From the NCBI GenBank assembly GCA_015068655.1, contig SVKC01000002.1, forward strand, positions 1 through 64,000: 64,000 bases of DNA, in the 5' to 3' direction. Source of the stretch: Oscillospiraceae bacterium (GTDB lineage: Bacteria > Bacillota > Clostridia > Monoglobales > Monoglobaceae). Position numbers and translations under genes: made by a program. The notes beneath the pieces are model-generated. The model saw only the letters and a program-made list of their open reading frames with translations. It was not told the DNA's origin and searched no databases. Shown here piece by piece: positions 9,924-19,689 of this stretch. Numbering within the stretch: the stretch's first letter is position 1; the number at the start of each line of letters is the position of its first letter.

Positions 9924-10751
9924 TTATTCTATTTCAACTGTAAATCCATCGTATGCAACCAAAAAGCCGTGCTTCCCAACCTGATTTTCCAGCTTATGCT
10001 GAATAGGTCCTCCGTTATGTGAAAAATGATTTATAACCTTAATAGTTTTATCATTAACCGCACCGATTTCCTTCAGTTTTTTAACCAGCCTAAGATTATT
10101 TTCAATTCCCATATGCACATCATTGTCAGAAGTGGGAATATTAACGCAAGTGCAATCAAGAGTGACAAAATCAAAGAAGATTTTGTTATTCTCAATATAT
10201 TCAAAAACTTCGTCAAAAAAATATCCCGTATCGTGTGCATAAAGAATTGTCTTGTCATCTTCTCTGATTATATAAATCAATCCCCCGCCATTTGCGGGAT
10301 TGTGCCTTGCCGTCAATGGTGTCACCCTGTAATTTCCAACATTCACTTCTTCAAAGGGCTTCAATTGATGCACAGAAACCTCTGTGCAATCATCAAGAAA
10401 TCCTTCAAGCTCTTGATATACTTTTTCACCGCAAAACACATCAAGCATGGGTACACGCATATTGTGAGCATAAGGAACGCCTCGATGCTGAAGCTCCTCA
10501 GGATAAAAATGGTCGCCGTGGTTGTGGGTTATGAGCAGATTTGCGATTTTGTCACCCTCAATTCCGTTACACAGAAAATGGCTGTATGTATCAGCAGGCA
10601 AATCAATAAGCAAATCATCATTTATCAGCGTCTGCGATCTTGTTCTTATGTTTTTACCACCAAGATGCCTTGCCTCAGAACAATACTCGCAATTACAAAA
10701 CACACCGGGACATCCCTCTGCCGCTGCAGTACCTAAAAACTTTATTTTCAT
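9924..10751 (-). CDS. Metallo-beta-lactamase fold hydrolase, PhnP-like
   Basis: 275 aa; FLGTAAAEGCPGVFCNCEYCSEARHLGGKNIRTRSQTLIN (Cys cluster as in PhnP-type proteins), LLITHNHGDHFYPEEL (HxHxDH), YAHDTGYF. Confidence 0.85.
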   Translation of the reverse strand: MKIKFLGTAAAEGCPGVFCNCEYCSEARHLGGKNIRTRSQTLINDDLLIDLPADTYSHFLCNGIEGDKIANLLITHNHGDHFYPEELQHRGVPYAHNMRVPMLDVFCGEKVYQELEGFLDDCTEVSVHQLKPFEEVNVGNYRVTPLTARHNPANGGGLIYIIREDDKTILYAHDTGYFFDEVFEYIENNKIFFDFVTLDCTCVNIPTSDNDVHMGIENNLRLVKKLKEIGAVNDKTIKVINHFSHNGGPIQHKLENQVGKHGFLVAYDGFTVEIE

Positions 10752-10771
10752 GGGTTTCCTCCCTGAACCAT

Positions 10772-11590
10772 TTACAGTTCATTCCAAATATCTGCAATAA
10801 ACTTAATTGCTTCTTTATTGTCTTTTATTCTCTGTTCTTTATCTGCAATTTCACGTTCAAGAGTAAAGGGGCCGTCATAGCCAACAGCCTTGAGCTTTTT
10901 CAGTAAAATCGGGAAATTAACGCTGCCCTCACCGACCTTTGTCTGCTTGCCGTTTTTTCTTCCGCAAACAGGGGGCACAGCATCCTTGATGTGAACACCT
11001 CGCACATACTTTCCGAATACATCCATTGCATCAACAGGATTGCCTTTTCCGTAACCGATGAGATTAGCAGGGTCAAGGTTCACTCCCATGTTGCCTGTAT
11101 TCACATCCTCAAATGTTCTCAGCAAGGTCATTGGTGTTTCCTGACCTGTTTCAAACAGAAAATGCTGATTGTTTGCCGCACAGTGATTGCCAATCATTCT
11201 GAGATACGGAATCAGACTGTTGTATTCTGCGCTGAGAGGATTTTCGGGTATAAAACCAACATGAGTAATAATATCCTCAACACCAAGCTTTTTTGCAAAA
11301 TCTGAGCCTAACATCATTGATTTTACTCTTTCAGCACGGGTGGAAACGGGCACCAGTCCCAAAGTTTCATAACCGTCATAAGAATTCCAGACAGCCCAGC
11401 CGGGCCAGAAGCACCAAAGTGCCGAAATTTCAAGATTATACTTATCACAAAGCCTTTTTGCCAGCTCCACCTGTTCATCTGTCAAGTTTTCAGGTGTGCA
11501 ATATACCCTCAATTGAATTGTGGAAACCCCGGTTTCGTGAGCTTCAGCAAATTCTTCCTCCAAAAAACCTATAATTGAACCGAATTTCAT
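10772..11590 (-). CDS. Sugar phosphate isomerase/epimerase-like TIM-barrel protein
   Basis: 272 aa; FLFETGQETPMTLL, MGVNLDPANLIGYG, VRGVHIKDA, GPFTLEREI. Confidence 0.88.
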   Translation of the reverse strand: MKFGSIIGFLEEEFAEAHETGVSTIQLRVYCTPENLTDEQVELAKRLCDKYNLEISALWCFWPGWAVWNSYDGYETLGLVPVSTRAERVKSMMLGSDFAKKLGVEDIITHVGFIPENPLSAEYNSLIPYLRMIGNHCAANNQHFLFETGQETPMTLLRTFEDVNTGNMGVNLDPANLIGYGKGNPVDAMDVFGKYVRGVHIKDAVPPVCGRKNGKQTKVGEGSVNFPILLKKLKAVGYDGPFTLEREIADKEQRIKDNKEAIKFIADIWNEL

Positions 11591-11607
11591 AGCTAAAAAC
11601 CTCTTTT

Positions 11608-12612
11608 CTAAAGCTTTACCTTTTCATTTGTCTCAACTGATTTCATTTCAGCAAAAACCATCTCAATTGATTGCATTGTGCTTTCAGCCGGCACAATGAG
11701 ATTGGGCTTGTTTTCAATAATGCATTCAATAAAATGCTTCATTTCAGCATCATAGCCCGAATAGGTTGCATCGCACTCTATTTCTGTCATTTCGCCGTCC
11801 TCGGGATAAACAACAACACCTTTATCGCCTGTTACAAGAACAGCTTTTTCAAATTGTGCAAACAAGGTTGGTTTGAAGCCATAGCAATTGGGCATACTCC
11901 AGTCACCGGTAACACGAATGATTGCATCATTATCATAGAAGAAACGGCTTGTTATGCAATCAAATCCTGCAATTTTGTGTATGGCTTCCGACTGTACCGA
12001 ATTGGGACGTCCAAGCATATAATTGAGAAAATCCACATCATGAACATGGAGGTCCAACGCCGCACCACCACTTTTTTCAAAGTCCATATACCAGTTTTCC
12101 CAACCCCAAACAGGCGGAAAACCATAGCGGTTTAATTCCAATCTCAAAAGCTTTCCATACTTGCCGCTGTCACAAGCCTCTTTAAGAATTTTATATCTCA
12201 AATTAAATCTGACACACTGACCAATCGCCAGTTGCTTTCCGTTACGTTCTGCTGCCGCAATCATTTCCTGACATTCAGCTACTGTTCTCGCCATTGGCTT
12301 TTCACAAAAAACATGAGCACCCTTATCAAGAGCCATAATTGAATATTTTGCATGAAGATATGTGGGCAATGCAACAACCACAAGATCAAATTTTTCATCG
12401 TTTAGCATTTTCTCGGCATCTGTATACAGCTTATACGAGGAAACATCAAACTCTTTCCCCTTGCCCTGATTGGTGTCTGTTGCTTTTGTAAACTTTTCTT
12501 CGTTTACATCGCATATGGCAACAAGCTCAACATTTTCATTATTAATCAAATTGGAAAAATGAATTTGTCCCAATCCACCAAAACCTATAATTCCGCATTT
12601 TAATTTTGACAT
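11608..12612 (-). CDS. Gfo/Idh/MocA family oxidoreductase
   Basis: 334 aa; CGIIGFGGLGQIHF, HVFCEKPMAR. Confidence 0.93.
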   Translation of the reverse strand: MSKLKCGIIGFGGLGQIHFSNLINNENVELVAICDVNEEKFTKATDTNQGKGKEFDVSSYKLYTDAEKMLNDEKFDLVVVALPTYLHAKYSIMALDKGAHVFCEKPMARTVAECQEMIAAAERNGKQLAIGQCVRFNLRYKILKEACDSGKYGKLLRLELNRYGFPPVWGWENWYMDFEKSGGAALDLHVHDVDFLNYMLGRPNSVQSEAIHKIAGFDCITSRFFYDNDAIIRVTGDWSMPNCYGFKPTLFAQFEKAVLVTGDKGVVVYPEDGEMTEIECDATYSGYDAEMKHFIECIIENKPNLIVPAESTMQSIEMVFAEMKSVETNEKVKL

Positions 12613-12632
12613 AATATCTCTCCGTCCTTTTT

Positions 12633-14858
12633 TTAAATTAATATTTCACAAATATTATCTTTACCTCGCATATCTTCAGCAATTGAAAAACAAGCTGTTT
12701 TTTTCACGTCATCATAAGCAAAATCAATCGTTTCGCCGTCAACGGTCACTTTTTTCGGTTTTTGAATTTGATATAAAATCACGTCAAATCCCTTTTCCTT
12801 GGGTAAATCAATATTTTCGCCATTTGGAACAACTCGTTTTTTCACCTGAACAGTCAAACCTTTTTCCGAAAGGTCTGAAACCGAAATCTCTGTCTTGCCG
12901 TAAGCTCCGTTCATATAATCATAAGTAACTCCGTCATCCTCAATCAGCTCAAAGCGTGCGGCCTCTCCGGGGAAAATATGGATTGTATATTTATCCTTAC
13001 TTTCCTCATCCAGATAAGCCTTCGGAGCCTGTGTGACAATAACCGAACCCTCTTTGGCAAACAAAGCACCGCCTTTTCCTTGGGGAATCTTATAATCCAG
13101 AGTTCTTCCGCCTTCAACAACATCGCCCGTGAACCAGTCATACCACCGTCCATCAGGAAGGGTCAGGTGCATATCAAAAGCCCCCACAAGCAGGCTGTCA
13201 CCAAGCATATACATATTCAGCACATCGTCAAACTCAGGCACATCTTCATAAACAAGGGACAAGGGTCTTGCAACAGCAAGTCCTGTTTTTGACGCATAAT
13301 GCGCCATAGAATAAAGGTACGGGAACAAAGAGGAACGAAGCTCAGAGTATTCCCGAATCATTGTTTCCTTTTCCTTGCCCAAAAACCACGGATGCTGCCA
13401 GTTTCGCCACGCATTGATTTGTGACCATGGCATCAGAAAACCAAAATGTATTCCCTCAGGATATGTAATATCCAAATCGCACGAGGCATTTGAATGACCG
13501 CAAAAAGCCATATTCATAACATAAGGAACAGTGTCCGTACCGCCGCCTGTGTCACCCGCCCAGGTTGCGGCATACTGCTGTGTTCCTGCATAAAGGCTTG
13601 GCGTATATATAAGCGCACGCTGACCCGTATGCTCCGTATATCCCTGCTGCATTTGTTTTGCATAGATAACAGGATATAAATTGTGAATTTCGTCATCATG
13701 ATATTTCCCTGCCCACAATCTGTCGGGATGGGTCATAACCTGAAGTGCTCCGTCAAGCTTGAAGCCTGCCGCACCCTGTTCAACAAACTTTTTAAGATGT
13801 TCAAACCACGGCTCGGACGGAACAGTTACCTTGTCCATTATCACTGCATTTCCGGCAAAATGGTCATCAACAATTTCTGCCCCCGCCATTGAACGGGTTT
13901 CTTCCTTTGTCTCAGCCTTTTGCCCCTCCTCGTACCAGAACAAGTCATAATCACAGCAAAGCCACAAGGATAATTTAAAACCCAACTGCCTCAGGTTAAA
14001 GAAAAAGGACCAGTCACCATTATAGTTTTCGGGCTTCCAGTATGGCAGATAAAACTTTTCAGGGTTCCACCTTTTGTTTACACTGTAATCATAATGGGTC
14101 TCCATCCAGCTGGGTTCAAGTCCCATAATGTCACAGGGGATTTCTCTGTCCCTGAAGGAAAGACAGTTCTGCAGAAGGTCTCTTGCCCCCTCCTCCTCGT
14201 TGCACACAAAGGTGAGCCCGTATGCATAACGGGGAAGCATTATGGGTTTTCCCGAAATATCCGTATAAAGATTTATGATTTCCTTCATGGAATCCCCAAG
14301 GAATATGTAAAAATCAACATTTCCCTTTTCGGCATTTATCATAACCTCATGGGGATTTGTCTTTCCCAAATCATAGGTATGTTTGTATGTGCAGTTGACC
14401 AGAATCCCCCAGCCCTCTGCACTCACAAGGAAGGGAATGGGGCCGTAGGTAACAACATTTTCAACCCACATGGTCGCTGTTCTGCCACGCTTCATAATGT
14501 GTTTTCTGGTTTCATCACCAAGCCCGAATAATCTCTCTGTTTTTGTAATGGGAATTGAAAGTGAGAACCCTTCCCGGTTCAGGGAAACGCCAACCTCCAA
14601 TTGACGCTTTGAGCCCTTGAATCTGAGACTTCCCTCTTTTTCTTCAATTTCCAGCGTATATCCTGAATCAGAAATTACAGTATTTTCCTTTGATTCATCA
14701 ACAGTATAAAGGCTCGTTTCATCCGTGCCCTTCAAAACACCGTATTTATTCAACAGAGACACTCCATAATCATTTGTTTTCGATGCACAAACGTGAAACA
14801 CTCCGTTTTCAGGCATGGAGACCTTCATAAAACCGTCTGAAAAGCTCTGCTCGTACAA
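12633..14858 (-). CDS. Glycoside hydrolase family 31-like protein
   Basis: 741 aa; RLFGLGDETRKHIMKRGR..., PRYAYGLTFVCNEEEG, GAAGFKLDGAL (probable nucleophile Asp), TWAGDTGGG (probable acid/base Asp). Confidence 0.88.
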   Translation of the reverse strand: MYEQSFSDGFMKVSMPENGVFHVCASKTNDYGVSLLNKYGVLKGTDETSLYTVDESKENTVISDSGYTLEIEEKEGSLRFKGSKRQLEVGVSLNREGFSLSIPITKTERLFGLGDETRKHIMKRGRTATMWVENVVTYGPIPFLVSAEGWGILVNCTYKHTYDLGKTNPHEVMINAEKGNVDFYIFLGDSMKEIINLYTDISGKPIMLPRYAYGLTFVCNEEEGARDLLQNCLSFRDREIPCDIMGLEPSWMETHYDYSVNKRWNPEKFYLPYWKPENYNGDWSFFFNLRQLGFKLSLWLCCDYDLFWYEEGQKAETKEETRSMAGAEIVDDHFAGNAVIMDKVTVPSEPWFEHLKKFVEQGAAGFKLDGALQVMTHPDRLWAGKYHDDEIHNLYPVIYAKQMQQGYTEHTGQRALIYTPSLYAGTQQYAATWAGDTGGGTDTVPYVMNMAFCGHSNASCDLDITYPEGIHFGFLMPWSQINAWRNWQHPWFLGKEKETMIREYSELRSSLFPYLYSMAHYASKTGLAVARPLSLVYEDVPEFDDVLNMYMLGDSLLVGAFDMHLTLPDGRWYDWFTGDVVEGGRTLDYKIPQGKGGALFAKEGSVIVTQAPKAYLDEESKDKYTIHIFPGEAARFELIEDDGVTYDYMNGAYGKTEISVSDLSEKGLTVQVKKRVVPNGENIDLPKEKGFDVILYQIQKPKKVTVDGETIDFAYDDVKKTACFSIAEDMRGKDNICEILI

Positions 14859-14885
14859 CGGTATCCCTCCTCTTTTTTTACATAA

Positions 14886-16610
14886 TTAGTTAACAAGTAT
14901 AAGATGAAGCATTTTTGCACACTGCGCCCTTGAAAGCAAGTCTTTTGGTGCAAAGCATCCGTCACCCACGCCGTTGATAATGCCTTTTGCATACATATAA
15001 TCAACAGCCGTCTTTGCATAATCGCTGATTGATGCATAATCTACAAAATTTGCTGTTGTTGATGCACTCTCAGGGTTAATTGCACGGTAAAGGATTGTTG
15101 CTGCATCCTGTCTGCTGATTGGTGCATCAGGGTTAAAGCTGCCCTTTTCATCACCTTTAATCAATCCGTGTGCTGCAGCTATGCTCACAACCTCCGCATA
15201 CCATGCATCGGATGAAACATCATCAAAATACTTTTTATTATTTGCTTCGTCCTTTAAATCAAGTCCAAAAACAAGCATTTTCACCAGCTCCGCACGGGTA
15301 ACGTGGTCGTTTGGTGCAAAGGTCGTTGAGTTTCTGCCCGAAACAACTCCCTTTGAATACAAATAGAAAATTGCACTTTCAGCCCATGGAACGTCTTCAA
15401 TATCAGTAAACATCATCGCCGAGGAAGGCGTGCCCGAGGTATCAGCACCAATATATACCGGCGTGTTGCTTCCACCGCGACCTCCACCGCCACCGCCCGA
15501 GGATGAACCGCCCTTATCCGACGAGCTTAATGCATCCTCAATGGCATCATTAACCGCATCCTCAAACAGCTTAATACTGCTGTATGATTCACCTGCAACA
15601 TCAGCGCAAACAGCGTTCTGCTTTGTTGTGCCAAGCTTGTTCCACGCACTGTAATCAACTCTTGTCAAAAGCTTTGGGAACTCATTCAGAACATTTCGAA
15701 CAGCATACTGATTTGAATCCTCAATTGTCTGAAGAATTGCCTGATGTTTCATCAAAATGCTCAGCTCCCTCATACTGCTTGCCGAATCCATGCTGTCCCT
15801 TCTTGCAAGATAAGCGCCTGTGCTCAGAATACCCTCAAAATACGAGGTCATTTCAGCTTCATCAGCCTCAGTATCCTCATCATCCGCAGTCAGACCGTAT
15901 TGCTCCTTGTTCGTATCAAACCATTCTTTCAGTTCCGAAGCCGAATCAAGTTCAAAAAAGTCAGCCAGTACCATAGCTTCCTTATATTGCTCATTGAATT
16001 CTTTGATTGCCTTTTGAATCAGCTCACATTTTTCGGGAGTGTTGTAATCCTCAGGCAATGCATAACGCCTTGTCATAAGATTGCGCACAGCAATTTCTTC
16101 ACTTGAATCAGACAAATCATCAAATTCATCAATGTCAATTCCAAGTGCGTCCTCATATGTATGAATATGCTCAACAAAGGCCGTATCATCCTCTGCCGCC
16201 AAAGCCTCTTCCAGCTTTTCCATTGCTTCAAGGCGATTATCAGCACCAAAGAAATCATAGGTTGTTGAAGTACACCACTCCACATAAGCGGCAGAAACAG
16301 TAATATTCAGCGTTCCGCCCGTTGTTGATGCATTCAGTCCTACAGGAGAGAATTCAAAGGGAACACCCTCCGCTGTGCTTCCAACTGCAAAGGTCTCAGA
16401 AGCGCCAATAATCTCTCCGTCCTTCTCAATGCACAGGGTCATGGGAATTCTGTCACGCTGACTCTTTATAACCCCGCTCACAACAATTGAATTATCCTCC
16501 GCACTGAATTCAACAGGGTTCAGGACAAGGTTCTCCGATGCAAAACCGCAAATTGAGGTAACATTCAGAATAACCAACAAGCTTACAATAATAGAAATAA
16601 ATCTTTTCAA
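14886..16610 (-). CDS. Secreted SLH-domain protein (three C-terminal S-layer homology motifs)
   Basis: 574 aa; signal peptide MKRFISIIVSLLVILNVTSICGFA; Gly/Ser-rich linker; SLH repeats (FTDIEDVPWAESAIFYLYSKGVVSGRNSTTFAPNDHVTRAELVKML...). Confidence 0.9.
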   Translation of the reverse strand: MKRFISIIVSLLVILNVTSICGFASENLVLNPVEFSAEDNSIVVSGVIKSQRDRIPMTLCIEKDGEIIGASETFAVGSTAEGVPFEFSPVGLNASTTGGTLNITVSAAYVEWCTSTTYDFFGADNRLEAMEKLEEALAAEDDTAFVEHIHTYEDALGIDIDEFDDLSDSSEEIAVRNLMTRRYALPEDYNTPEKCELIQKAIKEFNEQYKEAMVLADFFELDSASELKEWFDTNKEQYGLTADDEDTEADEAEMTSYFEGILSTGAYLARRDSMDSASSMRELSILMKHQAILQTIEDSNQYAVRNVLNEFPKLLTRVDYSAWNKLGTTKQNAVCADVAGESYSSIKLFEDAVNDAIEDALSSSDKGGSSSGGGGGGRGGSNTPVYIGADTSGTPSSAMMFTDIEDVPWAESAIFYLYSKGVVSGRNSTTFAPNDHVTRAELVKMLVFGLDLKDEANNKKYFDDVSSDAWYAEVVSIAAAHGLIKGDEKGSFNPDAPISRQDAATILYRAINPESASTTANFVDYASISDYAKTAVDYMYAKGIINGVGDGCFAPKDLLSRAQCAKMLHLILVN

Positions 16611-16625
16611 AACTACCCCTCCCCC

Positions 16626-19600
16626 TTATTCTGATTTCTCGTCACGGAAAATAAATACCTGTCTGAAGGCTCTGTTTGTCAGATAACAAACAACCTTATC
16701 ATCAGGGAAAATACCATCAGCAGCCACCTGTTGAGTGTAATGATAGTTGCCCTTGTCATCCTTTGAGCAAACCACTGCACTTGCCTGAAGTCTGTTTGTT
16801 CTTACCGAATCATTTCCGCATTTTATGCGCATAAAGCCGTCTTCAATAACCTCAACTGTACCATGTGTGATGCCTCCCATATCTCCTATTTCATAAAAAA
16901 ATGCCTCATCATGGAGCATTGCGCCAAAGCCTGCAGCATTTGTTGCCGCACCGTCAGGCAAATATACAAGCTTAACATCCGTAACCCTTGATTTTGTCAG
17001 AACAGGCTGTATAATATCCCCTTGCTTCAGGGAGTCAATCAAAGCCTTCAGATTACCTGTATCCTTTTCGGGCACAATTTCGTACTGTATTGTGCTTGTG
17101 GGTGTAACACCACAAAGGACTCTGCTCACCACACCGTCGTCATTTATTGATGATATAATCTCCTCAAAAACAATTGGTTCAACTGCCGTACCGATGCCCT
17201 TGCTGTAGCCCGGTGCCAGAAGCAAATCTGCAACAATGGAATCACGCTTGAAGGTATATGGTGTGCCGAAAACAGTTTCGTCAACACCATCAACACCTGC
17301 AATAAAGCCATAGTTGTCTTCATTGTTATCTGCCGTCAGGGCAAGGGTTTTGATGCTGCTTCTGTACGGATGAATGTATTCCCAGTCCGTATTAATAAGA
17401 ATACTGCCGAATGTCCACCAGCTTTGACCTTCATCAAGCTTTGTCAGAACGTCGTCCTCGGTTTCCCGACCGGTCAGCTCGGTGTCAATCATACAAAGAC
17501 GATTCTGGGAGTCAACCTCATACAAAACGGGAGTTTTCACAGGTACATTTGCAATGCCCACAAATTCGCCCTTTCCGTTATAGAACTCAAGGGGCTTTTT
17601 GATGCTTACACCGTCTGCTTTAATCACATCCGAGCATTGAAAAACCTCCATATTGTTATTCTCGGTCAGAATTCTTACTTTCACATCATCCGAAAATGCT
17701 TCGCCATCAACCGCCGCAGCCATAAACAAGCCAATCTTACTGCTTCTTGCAGATGCAATCTTATATGTAACAATACGGTTATATGCATTCAGATAGAAAT
17801 CTGCCTGCAGACCAACGTAAATATCTTCGTCACATTCCTCTGCACATTTATATTCCATGCCGTCAATAACAATAATGTCACCTTTGAGCATTTCAACGGT
17901 TCCGCTGACAATTCTCCGGTCAGCAATAACACGTGTCAGCGGTTCTTCGGTTTTGTTTGCACTTCGGTAAACCGTCAGAACATCGCCAATGGTCAAAACG
18001 GTAATCTTTGTCTGACTTCCGTTTTTGAACAGAAACACTCTGCCATCTTCGGTATCAAGAACAAAACCTGTTTCCTCATCAAGAATTTTGCCTGCACCCA
18101 ATTTTGAAATAACCATTGTTTGCGGATGGTCAATCCACACGCAGTCAAAAACTCTGTTGTTGTCATTATCAATAAGAGTGATTGTTCCAACAAAATCCGA
18201 TGCATCAACAAGAGAATTCAAGGGGCAGTCTAAAGCGATTCCGTTGTAAATAATTGCAGTTGTTGCATCAAGTCTGCATTCATATTCCTTTTCATCATCA
18301 AAATACACAATCTGCCGCTCCGAAATTTCCTCAAACTCAATTTTGTCATTTGTTTTAATCTCTTTTATAGTTGCCTTTTTGTTGGGATAAATTGCAGCAA
18401 GAACTTTTTCCTCATTCACCTCATAATAGAAGTATTCACACTCAACACCAAGCAAATCCGATGCCCTTGTGTCGCCCGCATCAAATTCAAAGCCATTGAT
18501 TGTAACGGTGTCCTTTTCCTCAATGGGAACATATAAGTCAGTGTAATAGTTGGCAGATACAACACCTTCGCCATAGAAGAAATCGGAATTGTTTTCAATG
18601 TAATTTTCCTGCGACATATAAACGATTCCCTCCTCGGTAACCATTGAGGGAACCAGGGTCTCCGCAAGGAACAAGTTGTAAAGAACCCTTGCACTTTCGC
18701 TCCTGTTCAGGCTCATTTCCGAGCTGTCAATTCCTTTGAATATTCCAAGTCTGTTTGCAATCTGCCACACCGTTGCGCCGCCGGGCAGGGTGCGGTATCC
18801 AAGAGCATTCACACAAACCGACGCCACCTCCTGCAGGGTAATAAAATCCTTTGCACGGAAGTTTCCGTCAGAATCGCCCTTTAATATTCCCAAAGAATAT
18901 AACCCCTCCAGAAGTGCCGATGCTTCATCGCCTTTTTCAACATCCAGGAAAGGTGCTATACCCGTTGCGGAATAACGTTCTGCCTCAATGATTTTGCCCA
19001 GCATTGCGGCAAACTCAATTCGTGTCACGGGTCGCATGGGTAAAAAATTTGTGCTGTCTGTCGGGAACAGACCCATCTGGGTCATCAGATTAATTTCCAT
19101 ACAATTGCTGTCATCGGAAATATCATTGAAGCTGTTCAGTCCCGACAAGGACGCAAAGCCTCTTTCCACAGCATTGGGGTCCTTGGTTTCAAGAACAATT
19201 TCCTGATAGGTGTGTATTCCCTTTTTGTTTGCAAGGCTCAAAACAACATCCCCCGAAATGGGTTCTTCAAGGGGAATGTACGCTGTCAGAACCGTATACC
19301 AGTCAAGGGGCGACATTGTTTTTGCATCAACTGTGCCCAGAAGCTTGCCGCTGCTGTTGTCAAGATGAAGCTCAAAGGAGCCTGCCTCCACAGTACCTGT
19401 TCTGAACTTCACCTGAATCATATCAGCCTGAAGACTGCCAAGGCTCACCTTATAATTAATCGTTGCACTGCCCGTTGCCTGAGCAGCACCGGTATCGGTA
19501 TACACCGCAAATCCTGCAGATTTACTGATGCAATCCGATGCCCTGACACGAATTTCATCACCGGCTTCAGCATTCACCGTGGGACATATGCTAAAAAGCA

Positions 19601-19637
19601 TTGCTGTTATAAGTAATAAAGTCAGAATTTTTTTCAT
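16626..19637 (-). CDS. Secreted SLH-domain surface protein with N-terminal CBM6/35-like region
   Basis: 1003 aa; signal peptide; IRVRASDCISKSAGFAVYTDTG... beta-sandwich-like N-term; SLH-like motifs (FLPMRPVTRIEFAAMLGKII, GDSDGNFRAKDFITLQEVASVCVNALGY). Confidence 0.8.
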   Translation of the reverse strand: MKKILTLLLITAMLFSICPTVNAEAGDEIRVRASDCISKSAGFAVYTDTGAAQATGSATINYKVSLGSLQADMIQVKFRTGTVEAGSFELHLDNSSGKLLGTVDAKTMSPLDWYTVLTAYIPLEEPISGDVVLSLANKKGIHTYQEIVLETKDPNAVERGFASLSGLNSFNDISDDSNCMEINLMTQMGLFPTDSTNFLPMRPVTRIEFAAMLGKIIEAERYSATGIAPFLDVEKGDEASALLEGLYSLGILKGDSDGNFRAKDFITLQEVASVCVNALGYRTLPGGATVWQIANRLGIFKGIDSSEMSLNRSESARVLYNLFLAETLVPSMVTEEGIVYMSQENYIENNSDFFYGEGVVSANYYTDLYVPIEEKDTVTINGFEFDAGDTRASDLLGVECEYFYYEVNEEKVLAAIYPNKKATIKEIKTNDKIEFEEISERQIVYFDDEKEYECRLDATTAIIYNGIALDCPLNSLVDASDFVGTITLIDNDNNRVFDCVWIDHPQTMVISKLGAGKILDEETGFVLDTEDGRVFLFKNGSQTKITVLTIGDVLTVYRSANKTEEPLTRVIADRRIVSGTVEMLKGDIIVIDGMEYKCAEECDEDIYVGLQADFYLNAYNRIVTYKIASARSSKIGLFMAAAVDGEAFSDDVKVRILTENNNMEVFQCSDVIKADGVSIKKPLEFYNGKGEFVGIANVPVKTPVLYEVDSQNRLCMIDTELTGRETEDDVLTKLDEGQSWWTFGSILINTDWEYIHPYRSSIKTLALTADNNEDNYGFIAGVDGVDETVFGTPYTFKRDSIVADLLLAPGYSKGIGTAVEPIVFEEIISSINDDGVVSRVLCGVTPTSTIQYEIVPEKDTGNLKALIDSLKQGDIIQPVLTKSRVTDVKLVYLPDGAATNAAGFGAMLHDEAFFYEIGDMGGITHGTVEVIEDGFMRIKCGNDSVRTNRLQASAVVCSKDDKGNYHYTQQVAADGIFPDDKVVCYLTNRAFRQVFIFRDEKSE

Positions 19638-19689
19638 ATTTCTCCGGCTTTCCTTTCTCCGTTTTCATTTTCTGTGAAACGGGTTGTGG

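Noticed and set aside
10026-10736. 236-aa plus-strand ORF opposite the MBL gene, and similar long antisense ORFs (e.g. 17370-18107, 42415-43269)
   Set aside because: Antisense to well supported coding genes; composition and lack of motifs suggest chance open frames.
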